Below are positions 15,425 through 22,972 of a DNA stretch of 64,000 nucleotides, one piece after another (within the stretch, counting starts at the first letter, position 1; each line of letters starts with the position of its first letter). The stretch is from DATDAH01 sp963823495 (GTDB lineage Bacteria > Actinomycetota > Acidimicrobiia > Acidimicrobiales > DATDAH01). The stretch is taken from positions 2,480,001 to 2,544,000 of the forward strand of contig CAWGLV010000001.1 of NCBI GenBank assembly GCA_963823495.1, read 5' to 3'. The notes beneath the pieces are model-generated. The model saw only the letters and a program-made list of their open reading frames with translations. It did no database searches and had not been told where the DNA came from. A program made the position numbers and the translations under genes.

Positions 15425-15748
15425 GACGGCCCCTCTCCTCGGATGGCCACCCGCTCACCGTCCTCCGCTGCGTTGACCGACACCAGAGGCCAAAGACCTG
15501 GAGATGAGCTCGGCGAACCCGGTTACCTGCGGATGAACGCCCGGCTCATCGAGGAGGCGGCGGAACGCCTCATCGGCTGGAGCGAGGACGAGTCGGGGGA
15601 GGTGGTCAGGGTCGGCCAGGAGGCCGGGGGCGCGGCTCACGCGGCCAGCGGGAGCACCGCCCGCAGCAAGGGGGAGAGCGGCAAGTCCCGCCTCCGGCAC
15701 CAGGGATCAGGGGTGGCCACTGGCCCGTCGACCAGTGGCCACCGCCGG
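15425..15748. other. Intergenic stretch, one doubtful minus-strand frame
   Basis: About 324 bases. A minus-strand frame at 15455-15700 (81 aa, containing PDHLPRLVLAPADEAFRRLL) has fair codon bias and could be a gene fragment, but I recognise no family and its N-terminus is low-complexity. A weak DosR-like sequence AGAGGCCAAAGACCTG lies at 15485-15500. Confidence 0.35.
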
Positions 15749-16300
15749 TCAGCAGAGGATCATCACCGTGAAACCGTCGCTCCCCAAGGAGTCGGTCAGG
15801 GTGCCGGCGCTGTTGCGGGTCCGCACCCACACGGTGTTGGCCCCGGTCTCCTCGACAGCGATCTCGCCGGCCGGGGCGGTGCCACCGCCGTTGTCGGTCA
15901 AGGTCGCCAGCTTGCCGCAGTTCGTGATCGGGCGGTTGAAGGTGACGGCGTAGGTGCCGACGTTGATGCGCGCGACGCCGGTCACGCCCCGATCCTCGAG
16001 CAGGGTGGCTCCGGTGTTGTCGGCGTCCACGAAGGCGAAGAGGTTGACCAGGCGGCTCTTGGCCACGTTGTTCATGTCGCCCACCCCCACGGTCCCGTTG
16101 CGGATGTCGAAGCTGCCGACCGAGTTGTTCCGGATGTCGACACCCTGGACCGAGTTGTTGACGATCTTGGCGCTGTTGACCGAGTTGTTCGGCACATTGA
16201 ACGCCCCCACCGGACCACCACCCATCAAGGTGACCGTCACCAACGACGCGGCCACGACCAGACCGATCTGTGAGAGCAGCTTCTTTCCTGGGGCACGCAT
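15749..16300 (-). CDS. Secreted protein with decapeptide repeats
   Basis: 183 aa from ATG 16300. A signal peptide (KKLLSQIGLVVAASLVTVTLMGG, cleavage near residue 33) leads into four tandem ten-residue repeats of the form NNSVxxxDIR (residues 38-77), then a ~100-residue beta-rich domain with two cysteines that could pair (NCGK and the terminal C). The repeats suggest a short beta-solenoid or stalk. Proteins with such N-S-V-x-(S/G)-x-K/D-I repeats are common exported proteins of unknown role in actinobacteria. Function not assigned; probably surface-exposed or secreted. Confidence 0.7.
   Translation of the reverse strand: MRAPGKKLLSQIGLVVAASLVTVTLMGGGPVGAFNVPNNSVNSAKIVNNSVQGVDIRNNSVGSFDIRNGTVGVGDMNNVAKSRLVNLFAFVDADNTGATLLEDRGVTGVARINVGTYAVTFNRPITNCGKLATLTDNGGGTAPAGEIAVEETGANTVWVRTRNSAGTLTDSLGSDGFTVMILC
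16070..16189 (-). repeat. Four 30-bp repeats coding for decapeptides
   Basis: Codes for NNSVNSAKIV, NNSVQGVDIR, NNSVGSFDIR and NGTVGVGDMN. The DNA repeats share a GTTGTT / GACC-GAGTTGTT pattern, so unit number could vary by slippage. Confidence 0.7.
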
Positions 16301-16545
16301 GTCCCCCCCCTTCGTTGTGTGACGAACAGCCTCCCACAGGCCCGTGGGCCATGCGCCGCCCAACCAACAGCTGTCACCGTGACGATGCTCGAGGACGCAC
16401 CGTCGCGGGGACCGCCGACGGCGACCGTCACTCCCACGGCGCCGGTCCGGATCTGGTGGGAACCGACGTCGCGGGGGAGTTGTGGGATGGTTGTCCCTGC
16501 CCGCCGACGTTGATGGAACTGGTATGATCGACGAGACTTCTCGGA

Positions 16546-17091
16546 TTGGCCTTCGGAATGGTGATGCTCGCCGGTGTCGGCGCCGGGTGCGGATCGGGCG
16601 ACGACGGCGGCGACGCGGCCAGCGATGGACCCGCGGCCGCAGATGACGGAGCGCCGGATGGTTCGGGAGCTCCGAGTGGCGGGGAGTCCGGTGGCGCCAC
16701 GCTGGTCGTCGGCGACCAGACCTACCAGGTCGACAACTTCGTGTGCGCCTTCGGGTACAGCTCGACGCAGAGCGAGACCTTCTCGTTCTCCTCCAGCAAC
16801 CTCACGGGTGAGATCGACGGCGTCGGGGTCCAGCTGCAGCTCGATGTCGAAGACCCCAGCGGTGGCGATCGGCTGACGGGCGACGGCGTCAACCAGAGGA
16901 TCCATCTCGACGACATCGAGGACTTCGAGAGCCCGTCGGTCAGCGTGAGCTCGAACGAGGTCGTCGCCGTCTTCGAGGGCGACGACATCTCCGCGGAGGG
17001 CACGTTCTTCGACGCCGTCGCCGATCCGAACCGGGCGGCCCCACTTCCGGGGACCTTCGAGGCCACCTGCGGCGCCGGCAGCCGGCGCTGA
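16546..17091 (+). CDS. Small secreted lipoprotein, function unknown
   Basis: 181 aa from TTG 16546. A hydrophobic stretch ends at a cysteine (MLAGVGAGCGS), followed by a disordered Asp/Gly/Ser linker and a beta-rich domain with cysteines in NFVCAF and EATCGAG that may form a disulfide. The start is doubtful. The frame continues upstream as S-T-R-L-L-G-L before a TGA at 16525, which would be a better signal peptide with positive charge but has no usual start codon. A one-base error or rare start is possible. A TATGAT hexamer at 16523-16528 could be a -10 element. Confidence 0.65.
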   Translation: MAFGMVMLAGVGAGCGSGDDGGDAASDGPAAADDGAPDGSGAPSGGESGGATLVVGDQTYQVDNFVCAFGYSSTQSETFSFSSSNLTGEIDGVGVQLQLDVEDPSGGDRLTGDGVNQRIHLDDIEDFESPSVSVSSNEVVAVFEGDDISAEGTFFDAVADPNRAAPLPGTFEATCGAGSRR

Positions 17092-17167
17092 GCCGATCGC
17101 CGCGAGGGCGGCGCCGCTCCGGAGCTCGACCTACCTCGGGACTCCGCTGACGTTCTCGAAACGGAGT

Positions 17168-17929
17168 TCAGCCCTGTTCGGCGTCGAACTGGCGGGCCAG
17201 GCCGCCGACCAGCCACGCCACGGCCTCGCTGACGGAGGGATCGACGGGCCGGCGCAGGCTGAGGGTCTCGACCAGGTCGGCCGCGGGTCCCCGCAACTCA
17301 CGATCGGCGGCATCGGTCGTGCCGGCCCGGACCAGGACCCGGTCGGTCGTCTCGACGACGAAGGCCAGGTCGGGATCGGAGGCGGACACGGCCAGGACTC
17401 CCGGTTCCCCGACACCGGTCGTGAGGCCGAGGGCCGGGGCGAGGGCCGCGGCGTACCGCAGGCAGGCCGACACCTCGTCCGGCTCCTCCTCGGCGGTGAT
17501 CCCGAGAGGGGCCAGGACGTCACGCTCGTGGACCCAGGAGTCCCAGAGGGCATGGTGGGCCACGGCGCTGACGCTCAGATGGCCCGGGGGCGCCTCGGCG
17601 ATCGTTGACCAGTCGTCGTCGGCCAGGGCCGTGAGCTGCACCGCCAAGGCCTCGGTGGAGGCCACGAACCGGTCGAGCAGCTCGGCGGACGAGGCGTCCT
17701 GAGATCCGGCGACGAGATCGGCGGGGGACGCCACGGGGTCGAAGGTGGCCAGGAACTCGGTGGGCTCACCCCGCAGGCCCTGGGCGATCGAGAAGGACCA
17801 GAAGCTGTTGGTGCTCTCGAGGTGGATGATGACGTCGCGGTTGGACCATCCCTCACAGCGGCTCGGGTACGCCCACGCCTCGGCGTCGAACTCCCCGAGA
17901 GCGGACGCCAGTCGTCGGCGTTGCCGCAC
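17168..17929 (-). CDS. Maleylpyruvate isomerase / mycothiol-dependent DinB-fold protein
   Basis: 253 aa from GTG 17929. The N-terminal four-helix DinB/MDMPI domain is marked by RCEGWSNRDVIIHLEST (metal-ligand histidine after C-x-GW) and later VAHHALWDSWVHERDV, which supplies two more candidate ligands. The C-terminal ~90 residues form an SCP-like domain (VLVRAGTTDAADRELRGPAADLVETL). This architecture is that of mycothiol-dependent maleylpyruvate isomerases and relatives of unknown substrate. The coding pattern seems to extend about 30 codons upstream (e.g. DPIIQLDGPPSAIL) without an ATG or GTG, so the true start is unclear. Confidence 0.75.
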   Translation of the reverse strand: MRQRRRLASALGEFDAEAWAYPSRCEGWSNRDVIIHLESTNSFWSFSIAQGLRGEPTEFLATFDPVASPADLVAGSQDASSAELLDRFVASTEALAVQLTALADDDWSTIAEAPPGHLSVSAVAHHALWDSWVHERDVLAPLGITAEEEPDEVSACLRYAAALAPALGLTTGVGEPGVLAVSASDPDLAFVVETTDRVLVRAGTTDAADRELRGPAADLVETLSLRRPVDPSVSEAVAWLVGGLARQFDAEQG

Positions 17930-18082
17930 GGTGGGCTCGAGGATCGCCGACGGGGGACCGTCGAGCTGGATGATCGGATCGGTGTGGTACCGCGGGTTCA
18001 GCCGGATCCCGTCACCCTGCCACAGCCGGCGAGTCCGACCCCGACAGGCGCACCACTGGTTGGGTGATCTTTCCCGACCGGG

Positions 18083-18520
18083 TCAGGCTCCGGGGTCGAG
18101 CCACCGGGCCAGCGCCGCCACGCCCTGCCGCTGGGCCTCGCCTCCGCCGAGGCCGCCGAAGACGCCCTCGCCGTGCATCATCGTCAGCCGCCAGCGGGTG
18201 TCGTCGGTGGTGCGCAGGTCGAGGCTGACCGCCGATTGGTCGGCGATCGCCGCGGTAGGCGTCACCCAGCCGCCGCCGGCGCCGTCGAGCTTCGCCTTGG
18301 CCACCTGGTCCCGGGTGACGACCTGTACCGGTCCGTCCGGGTCGCCCTTCCGGCCGACCGGCTGGAACAGCAGTCGGCCGGGCGTGACCCCGACGGCGAC
18401 CATGCGGCCCTTGAAGGCGCTCTGACGGTGGTTGGCGACGAAGACGCCTTCGAGGGCCTCCCCAGGGGCGAGGGCCGCTTCGATCGGCGGCTGGTAGCGC
18501 CCCACGATGTCCGACATCAC
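18083..18520 (-). CDS. Hypothetical PH-like-domain protein
   Basis: 145 aa (start ATG 18520 or 18517). Alternating strands (VFVANHRQSAF, MVAVGVTPGRLLFQPV, VVTRDQVAKAKLDG, SLDLRTTDDTRWRLTMMHGEG) and a C-terminal helix (QGVAALARWL) are consistent with a bacterial PH-like barrel. No signal or membrane segment. It is divergent from the SRPBCC gene at 18576. No function can be assigned. Confidence 0.65.
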   Translation of the reverse strand: MMSDIVGRYQPPIEAALAPGEALEGVFVANHRQSAFKGRMVAVGVTPGRLLFQPVGRKGDPDGPVQVVTRDQVAKAKLDGAGGGWVTPTAAIADQSAVSLDLRTTDDTRWRLTMMHGEGVFGGLGGGEAQRQGVAALARWLDPGA

Positions 18521-18575
18521 AAGATGGTAGGACGCACTACTGTCCGCGTGTCAGCACGCGGAGGAGGCCCCAGCG

Positions 18576-19034
18576 ATGGCAGCGACGTACACGGTCGAGC
18601 GGAGCGCCGTGATCCCCGCGCCCACCGAGGAGGTCCACGCCGCGCTCGTGGACTTCCACGAGTGGGAGCATTGGTCGCCCTGGCAGGAGCTCGACCCGGA
18701 CATGGACCAGGCCTACTCGGGCCCGGAGGCCGGCGCCGGAGCGGTCATGGAGTGGCGGGGGAACCGCAAGGCGGGCTCGGGTCGCATGGAGATCACCGAG
18801 GTCGCCGATGACGCCGTGGTGATCGACCTCCGCTTCCTCAAGCCCTTCAAGGCCCACAACACCACCACCTTCACGCTCGCGTCCGAAGGCGACGACACCC
18901 GCGTGACCTGGACGATGGTCGGGCCGACGACCTTCATGACGAAGGTCATGGGGGTCTTCACCAGCATGGACAAGATGGTGGGCCAGGACTTCGAGAAGGG
19001 CCTCGCCCGCCTGGGGGCCCACCTCACGGCCTAG
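18576..19034 (+). CDS. SRPBCC family (polyketide cyclase/dehydrase-like) protein
   Basis: 152 aa covering one complete START/SRPBCC domain. The first strand is TYTVERSAVIPAPTEEVHAALVDFHEWEHWSPW, whose helix ending in W-x-x-W-S-P-W is a family signature, followed by GAGAVMEWRG, strands FTLASEGDDTRVTWTM and the C-terminal helix FEKGLARLGAHL. It probably binds a hydrophobic ligand in the cytoplasm. The gene is convergent with, and overlaps by 4 bases, the small cysteine protein at 19031. Confidence 0.85.
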   Translation: MAATYTVERSAVIPAPTEEVHAALVDFHEWEHWSPWQELDPDMDQAYSGPEAGAGAVMEWRGNRKAGSGRMEITEVADDAVVIDLRFLKPFKAHNTTTFTLASEGDDTRVTWTMVGPTTFMTKVMGVFTSMDKMVGQDFEKGLARLGAHLTA

Positions 19035-19279
19035 TCGTCCTCTTCGATCTTCTCCCACCACTGGCACCACCAGTTCCCACCGACGAGGATCCGCAGCTGC
19101 TGGTGCCAGCAGTAGGAGATCTCCTCGGTGGTGTCGAGGTAGTACAGGCAGTTGTCACAGCGCTCTTCCTGCATGGGGTGGCCCTTCAGGGTCGCCCGGT
19201 CGAGGACGTCCTTCCACTCCAGCCACTTGACGCTGTCGATCTCTTTCGGCTCGGGCTTGGGGATCTCGTAGTCCGACAT
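19031..19279 (-). CDS. 82-aa four-cysteine protein, HiPIP-like spacing
   Basis: A small acidic protein with four cysteines at 41, 44, 57 and 72: C-x2-C-x12-C-x14-C, with the last in NWWCQWW. This spacing and the aromatic G-x-W-C-x-x-W context resemble high-potential iron-sulphur proteins (typically C-x2-C-x14~16-C-x13-C with GWC). Unlike those, it has no Tat or Sec signal, so it would be cytoplasmic. Upstream it has a charged helix (IDSVKWLEWKDVLDRATLKG). A zinc-binding role is the main alternative. It overlaps the SRPBCC stop convergently. Confidence 0.6.
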   Translation of the reverse strand: MSDYEIPKPEPKEIDSVKWLEWKDVLDRATLKGHPMQEERCDNCLYYLDTTEEISYCWHQQLRILVGGNWWCQWWEKIEEDD

Positions 19280-19322
19280 GGGACCGGACGATAACGACCC
19301 CTCCCCGCCGTGGGGAAGTCGG

Positions 19323-20294
19323 TCAACCCACGGCCCGGCGGACCTCGGGCATCACCTGCTCGGCCAGCAGACGGAGGGACTCGGTCTCCGGGTAGTCGCT
19401 GCACCAGGGGTAGAAACCGGTGCAGCCGAGATCGACGTAGCCCCGGATCTTCTCGGCCACCTGCTCCGGCGTCCCGACCAGGTTGCCGGACCGCCAGGAG
19501 TCGAAGGGCTCACCGTAGAACGAGCGAGTGCCGCCGGCGAGGATCTCCTGCTCGTCCTCCCGGATGAACACCTCGGGCGACCACGTCTTCTGGATCTCGT
19601 CGTAGTCGCGACCGACCTCCGTGCAGTGGCCCTTCAGGACCTCGCACTTGTGGGTGAACTCCTCGGGCTTGCCCCCGAAGTTCGATGCATCGGCGAGGCG
19701 GGCCACCACCCGCAACGTGAGTTGCTCACCACCACCGCCGATGAGCACCTGGGGACGCGGGGACTGCAGTGGCTTCGGGTCACATTGGGCACCCTCGAGG
19801 GTGAAATGCCGACCCTGGTAGCTGACGTCGGGCTCGCGCCACATCGCGGTGACGATCTCGACGGTCTCCCGCAGCACCCGGATGCGGTCCGCCGCGGACG
19901 GGAACTCGAACCCGTACCCGGTGAACTCGTGCTCGTACCACCCGGCCCCGATGCCCCAGATCAGCCGGCCACCGGAGATGACGTCGATGTTCGAGGTGAC
20001 CTTGGCCAGCAGGCCCGGGTTCCGGTACGGCGAGCACCCGACCATCTGGCCCAACATGATCCGCTCGGTCCGCTGGGAGATGGCCGCCAGGGTCGTCCAG
20101 CACTCGAACATGGTCTCGTGGGCCGGCACCGGCACGTTGTGGAAGTGGTCATAGACCCACAGCGAGTCGTAGCCCAACGACTCGGCCAGCTCGGCCACCT
20201 CCACGCTCTTCTGCCACTTGGCGACCGGATCGGCGATGGCGCTGAGCTCCATCTTCCAGCCCTGGGGGACGAACACGCCGAAGGTGAGCTCCAT
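19323..20294 (-). CDS. Luciferase-like (LLM, probably F420-dependent) oxidoreductase
   Basis: 323 aa from ATG 20294 (MELTFGVFVPQGW). Hallmarks of the bacterial luciferase-like TIM barrel are AESLGYDSLWVYDHFHN, ERIMLGQMVGCSPYRNPGLLAKVTSNIDVISGGRL(I/W)GIGAGW (flavin/F420 pocket), SPRPQVLIGGGGEQLTLRVVARLADASN and the C-terminal NLVGTPEQVAEKI. In actinobacteria such proteins most often use F420. The electron acceptor or donor substrate is unknown. It is followed downstream by nothing on the same strand. The cupin gene lies 19 bp upstream and may share its transcript. Confidence 0.85.
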   Translation of the reverse strand: MELTFGVFVPQGWKMELSAIADPVAKWQKSVEVAELAESLGYDSLWVYDHFHNVPVPAHETMFECWTTLAAISQRTERIMLGQMVGCSPYRNPGLLAKVTSNIDVISGGRLIWGIGAGWYEHEFTGYGFEFPSAADRIRVLRETVEIVTAMWREPDVSYQGRHFTLEGAQCDPKPLQSPRPQVLIGGGGEQLTLRVVARLADASNFGGKPEEFTHKCEVLKGHCTEVGRDYDEIQKTWSPEVFIREDEQEILAGGTRSFYGEPFDSWRSGNLVGTPEQVAEKIRGYVDLGCTGFYPWCSDYPETESLRLLAEQVMPEVRRAVG

Positions 20295-20313
20295 GCGCCC
20301 AGTATCCACCGTC

Positions 20314-20679
20314 TCAGTCGTCGCGGTGGACGAGGTCGGGGCTGAAGGCGGGCAGGCAGACCGCGACGTAGCGGGCGCCGTCGGAACCGGGGGAGGAGTA
20401 GCGCACCCACTCACCGGGCGGCACGTGCACGGCCTGACCGGCTCCGACGGTCAGCGACCGCCCGTCGCGGCTCTCCACCCGCAGCTCGCCCTCCAGGACC
20501 AGGGTGTACTCGTCGAACTCCGGGGTCTGGCCCGGTTCCGACCAGCCCGAGGGACTCGTCATCAGGGCCACCGACACCGACGAGGCGCCGGAGTTCACCC
20601 GGCCGACGAACTCCTCGATGGTCTTCGGGGGCTCGCCGCCGGCGGGGATCGTGGTCGGTTCGGTGATGAGGGCAGGCAT
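20314..20679 (-). CDS. Cupin-domain protein
   Basis: A 121-aa single cupin. Motif 1 is EFDEYTLVLEGELRVE (E and Y replacing one of the usual histidines) and motif 2 is VGAGQAVHVPPGEWVRYSSP. It ends 19 bp before the luciferase-like gene on the same strand, suggesting one transcript. Possibly a small-molecule sensor or isomerase; substrate unknown. Confidence 0.8.
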   Translation of the reverse strand: MPALITEPTTIPAGGEPPKTIEEFVGRVNSGASSVSVALMTSPSGWSEPGQTPEFDEYTLVLEGELRVESRDGRSLTVGAGQAVHVPPGEWVRYSSPGSDGARYVAVCLPAFSPDLVHRDD

Positions 20680-20777
20680 GACAGGATCCTGCCATCCGCA
20701 CCGAGGTCCGGTCGCGATTCGCCCCGCCGGGGCGCCACCCGATCGGCGCTCGGTCCTGTGTGCCGCGGGGCCGACGC

Positions 20778-21479
20778 TCAGGCCGGGACGTTGGCCCTCA
20801 GGAAGGCGATCGCCCGATCCCAGGCCGTGGCCGCGGCCTCGTCGTCCCGGGTGCCCAGGGCGTCGTGCCCGCTGGCGAACGCGTGGCCCGTGCCCGGGTA
20901 CACCTCGAACTCGACGTCCTTGCCCATGGCCTGCAGGCGACCCGCCAGCTCGGTCACGGCCTCGGGCGGGAAGAAGTCGTCGTTCTCGGCGAGGTGGCCC
21001 GAGACCTTGGCGGTGAGCCCGGACCAGTCGGGCTCGGCCTCACCCAGCGGCGCCCCGTAGAACGGCACCACGGCGGCCACCCGGTCGCCCTCGAGGCTGG
21101 CGATGACCAGGGACAGCAGGCCTCCCATGCAGACGCCGACCACGCCCACCGCGTCGCCCTCCACCTCGTCGCGACCGAGGAGGTGGTCGATCGCTCCGGA
21201 CATGTCACGCGCCGCCCGCTCCGGCGGCAGGCTGTTCATCAGCTCCCCGGCCTTGTCCATCTCGGTGTGCTCGGCCAGCTCACCGTGGTACAGGTCGGGC
21301 GCCAGGGCCACGAAGCCCTCGCCCGCCAAGCGGTCGCAGGCCGCCTTGATGGCCGGATCGAGGCCCCACCACTCCTGGAGCACCAGCAGGCCGGGCCCCG
21401 AGCCGCGGTCGGGCTCTGACAGGTAGCCGGCGGCCTGGGCGCCGTTGGCCGGGAACGAGATCATGCTGCCGTCGGGCAT
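20778..21479 (-). CDS. Dienelactone hydrolase family protein
   Basis: 233 aa from ATG 21479. The typical triad is in place: cysteine in GVVGVCMGGLLS (G-x-C-x-G), acid in ENDDFFPPE and histidine in PGTGHAFAS. The leader LLVLQEWWGLDPAIKAACDRLAGEGFVALAPDLY is the family's hallmark (E-W-W-G). These enzymes hydrolyse cyclic dienelactones in chlorocatechol degradation, but many relatives act on other esters. No catechol genes are nearby, so the substrate remains open. It is divergent from the PLP-lyase operon. Confidence 0.9.
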   Translation of the reverse strand: MPDGSMISFPANGAQAAGYLSEPDRGSGPGLLVLQEWWGLDPAIKAACDRLAGEGFVALAPDLYHGELAEHTEMDKAGELMNSLPPERAARDMSGAIDHLLGRDEVEGDAVGVVGVCMGGLLSLVIASLEGDRVAAVVPFYGAPLGEAEPDWSGLTAKVSGHLAENDDFFPPEAVTELAGRLQAMGKDVEFEVYPGTGHAFASGHDALGTRDDEAAATAWDRAIAFLRANVPA

Positions 21480-21580
21480 GGGCGGATACCTCCGAAGTGA
21501 GTCGCCCCGAAACGTAGTCAGTTCGGCCGGCACCGGCGACCGATCGGGACGCCGACGGCGCCACGGGCCAGACTCTGGCC

Positions 21581-22972
21581 ATGAGCACCCACCCCTACGC
21601 CGAGCGGTTTCCCGTCAACCGCGGCCTGCCCGAGTCCGGCCGCACCGAGGAGGATCTCCTCGGTGAGCTCAGGGTGATGGCCACCGAGGAGGACGCCTTC
21701 TGGGAGACGGGCAAGTGCTCGGGGACCATGTACTGCGGCGACCACGAGCACTACGCCTTCATGGGCGAGGCCTTCGGCCTGTTCGCCCACGCCAACATCC
21801 TCCAGCGGGACATGTTCCCCAGCGCCACCAAGCTCGAGGGCGAGATCATCGCCATGACCCTGGATCTGATGCACGGCGAAGCCGCCGCGGGCGGGGACCC
21901 CGTCGGCATGGTCACCACCGGGGGCACCGGCAGCATCATGCACGCCATGCTGGCCTACCGCGAGCAGGGCCGGAACCAGCGGGGAATCGATCGGCCCAAC
22001 ATCGTCAAGCCCGAGACCGCGCACGCAGCCTTCGACAAGTCGGCCCACCTCTTCGACATCGAGTTGCGCCGGGCCCCCGTCGACCCGGAGACGACCAAGG
22101 TCACGCCGGCGGCCGTGGCCGAGCTGATCGACGACTCGACCGTGGCCGTCATCGGCTCGGCCTGCAACTACGGCTACGGGACGGTCGATCCGATCGCCGA
22201 ACTGGGGGCCCTCGCGCAGGAGCGGGGGATCGGACTGCACGTCGACGCGTGCCTCGGCGGCTTCATCCTCCCGTGGGGCGAGCAGCTCGGCTACCCGGTG
22301 CCGCCGTTCGACTTCCGGGTGGCCGGGGTGACCTCGATCTCCGCGGACACCCACAAGTACGCGTACGGCCTCAAGGGCACCTCCGTGCTGTTGTTCCGGG
22401 ATCGGGCCCTGCGCAACGGCCAGTACTTCTTCCTCACCGACTGGACCGGCGGGAAGTACTGCTCGCCGGGCATGGAGGGCTCCCGGTCCGGCGGCCTGCT
22501 CGCCGCCACCTGGGCGGGGATGCTCAAGCTGGGCCGAGGGGGCTACCTCCGCCATGCCCAGCAGATCTTCGAGACCAGCGCCGCCATGCAGGCCGCGGTG
22601 AACAGCCATGGGCAGCTGCGGATGCTGGGCGAGGATCCGACGTTCCTCTTCTCGTTCACCTCCGACGAGTTCGACGTCTACCACCTCAACGACTTCATGA
22701 GGACCCGGGGCTGGCGGTTCAACGGCCAGCAGTACCCCAACGCCCTGCACATGGCCGTCACCAGACCCCAGACCGAACCGGGCGTCGTGGAGACCTTCGC
22801 CACCGACCTGGCCGACGCGGTCACCTACGCCGAGCAGCAGGGTGACGAGCCCCCCAGGAGCGGGGCCATCTACGGCGGCATCCCCGGGGGGATGACCCCC
22901 GACGCGGACGAGTTCATCCGGGCGGCGATGACCGAGATGATGGACGACCAGCAGGCCGTACCCCCGGCATGA
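21581..22972 (+). CDS. PLP-dependent group II decarboxylase / sphingosine-phosphate-lyase-like enzyme
   Basis: 463 aa. The PLP lysine is K259 in SISADTHKYAYGLKG, the ring-stacking histidine is H148 in KPETAHAAFDK, and D222 (LHVDACLGGF) would hold the pyridine nitrogen. The ordered motif VTTGGTGSIMHAMLAYR near 111-127 binds the phosphate. The combination A-x-T-H-K-Y-x-Y-G-x-K-G matches sphingosine-1-phosphate lyase more closely than glutamate decarboxylase. The product would be a phosphoethanolamine-type cleavage or a decarboxylated amine. Its stop overlaps the FGGY kinase ATG, so they are translated together. Confidence 0.85.
   Translation: MSTHPYAERFPVNRGLPESGRTEEDLLGELRVMATEEDAFWETGKCSGTMYCGDHEHYAFMGEAFGLFAHANILQRDMFPSATKLEGEIIAMTLDLMHGEAAAGGDPVGMVTTGGTGSIMHAMLAYREQGRNQRGIDRPNIVKPETAHAAFDKSAHLFDIELRRAPVDPETTKVTPAAVAELIDDSTVAVIGSACNYGYGTVDPIAELGALAQERGIGLHVDACLGGFILPWGEQLGYPVPPFDFRVAGVTSISADTHKYAYGLKGTSVLLFRDRALRNGQYFFLTDWTGGKYCSPGMEGSRSGGLLAATWAGMLKLGRGGYLRHAQQIFETSAAMQAAVNSHGQLRMLGEDPTFLFSFTSDEFDVYHLNDFMRTRGWRFNGQQYPNALHMAVTRPQTEPGVVETFATDLADAVTYAEQQGDEPPRSGAIYGGIPGGMTPDADEFIRAAMTEMMDDQQAVPPA

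Noticed and set aside
16070..16189. Regular 30-bp repeats considered as a CRISPR array
   Set aside because: The repeats are contiguous without spacers, lie in frame within a coding sequence, and encode a decapeptide pattern.
16510..16528. TTGATG and TATGAT as a complete promoter for the 16546 lipoprotein
   Set aside because: Only 7 bases separate the hexamers, far from the ~17 needed; only the -10-like part is kept as a note.
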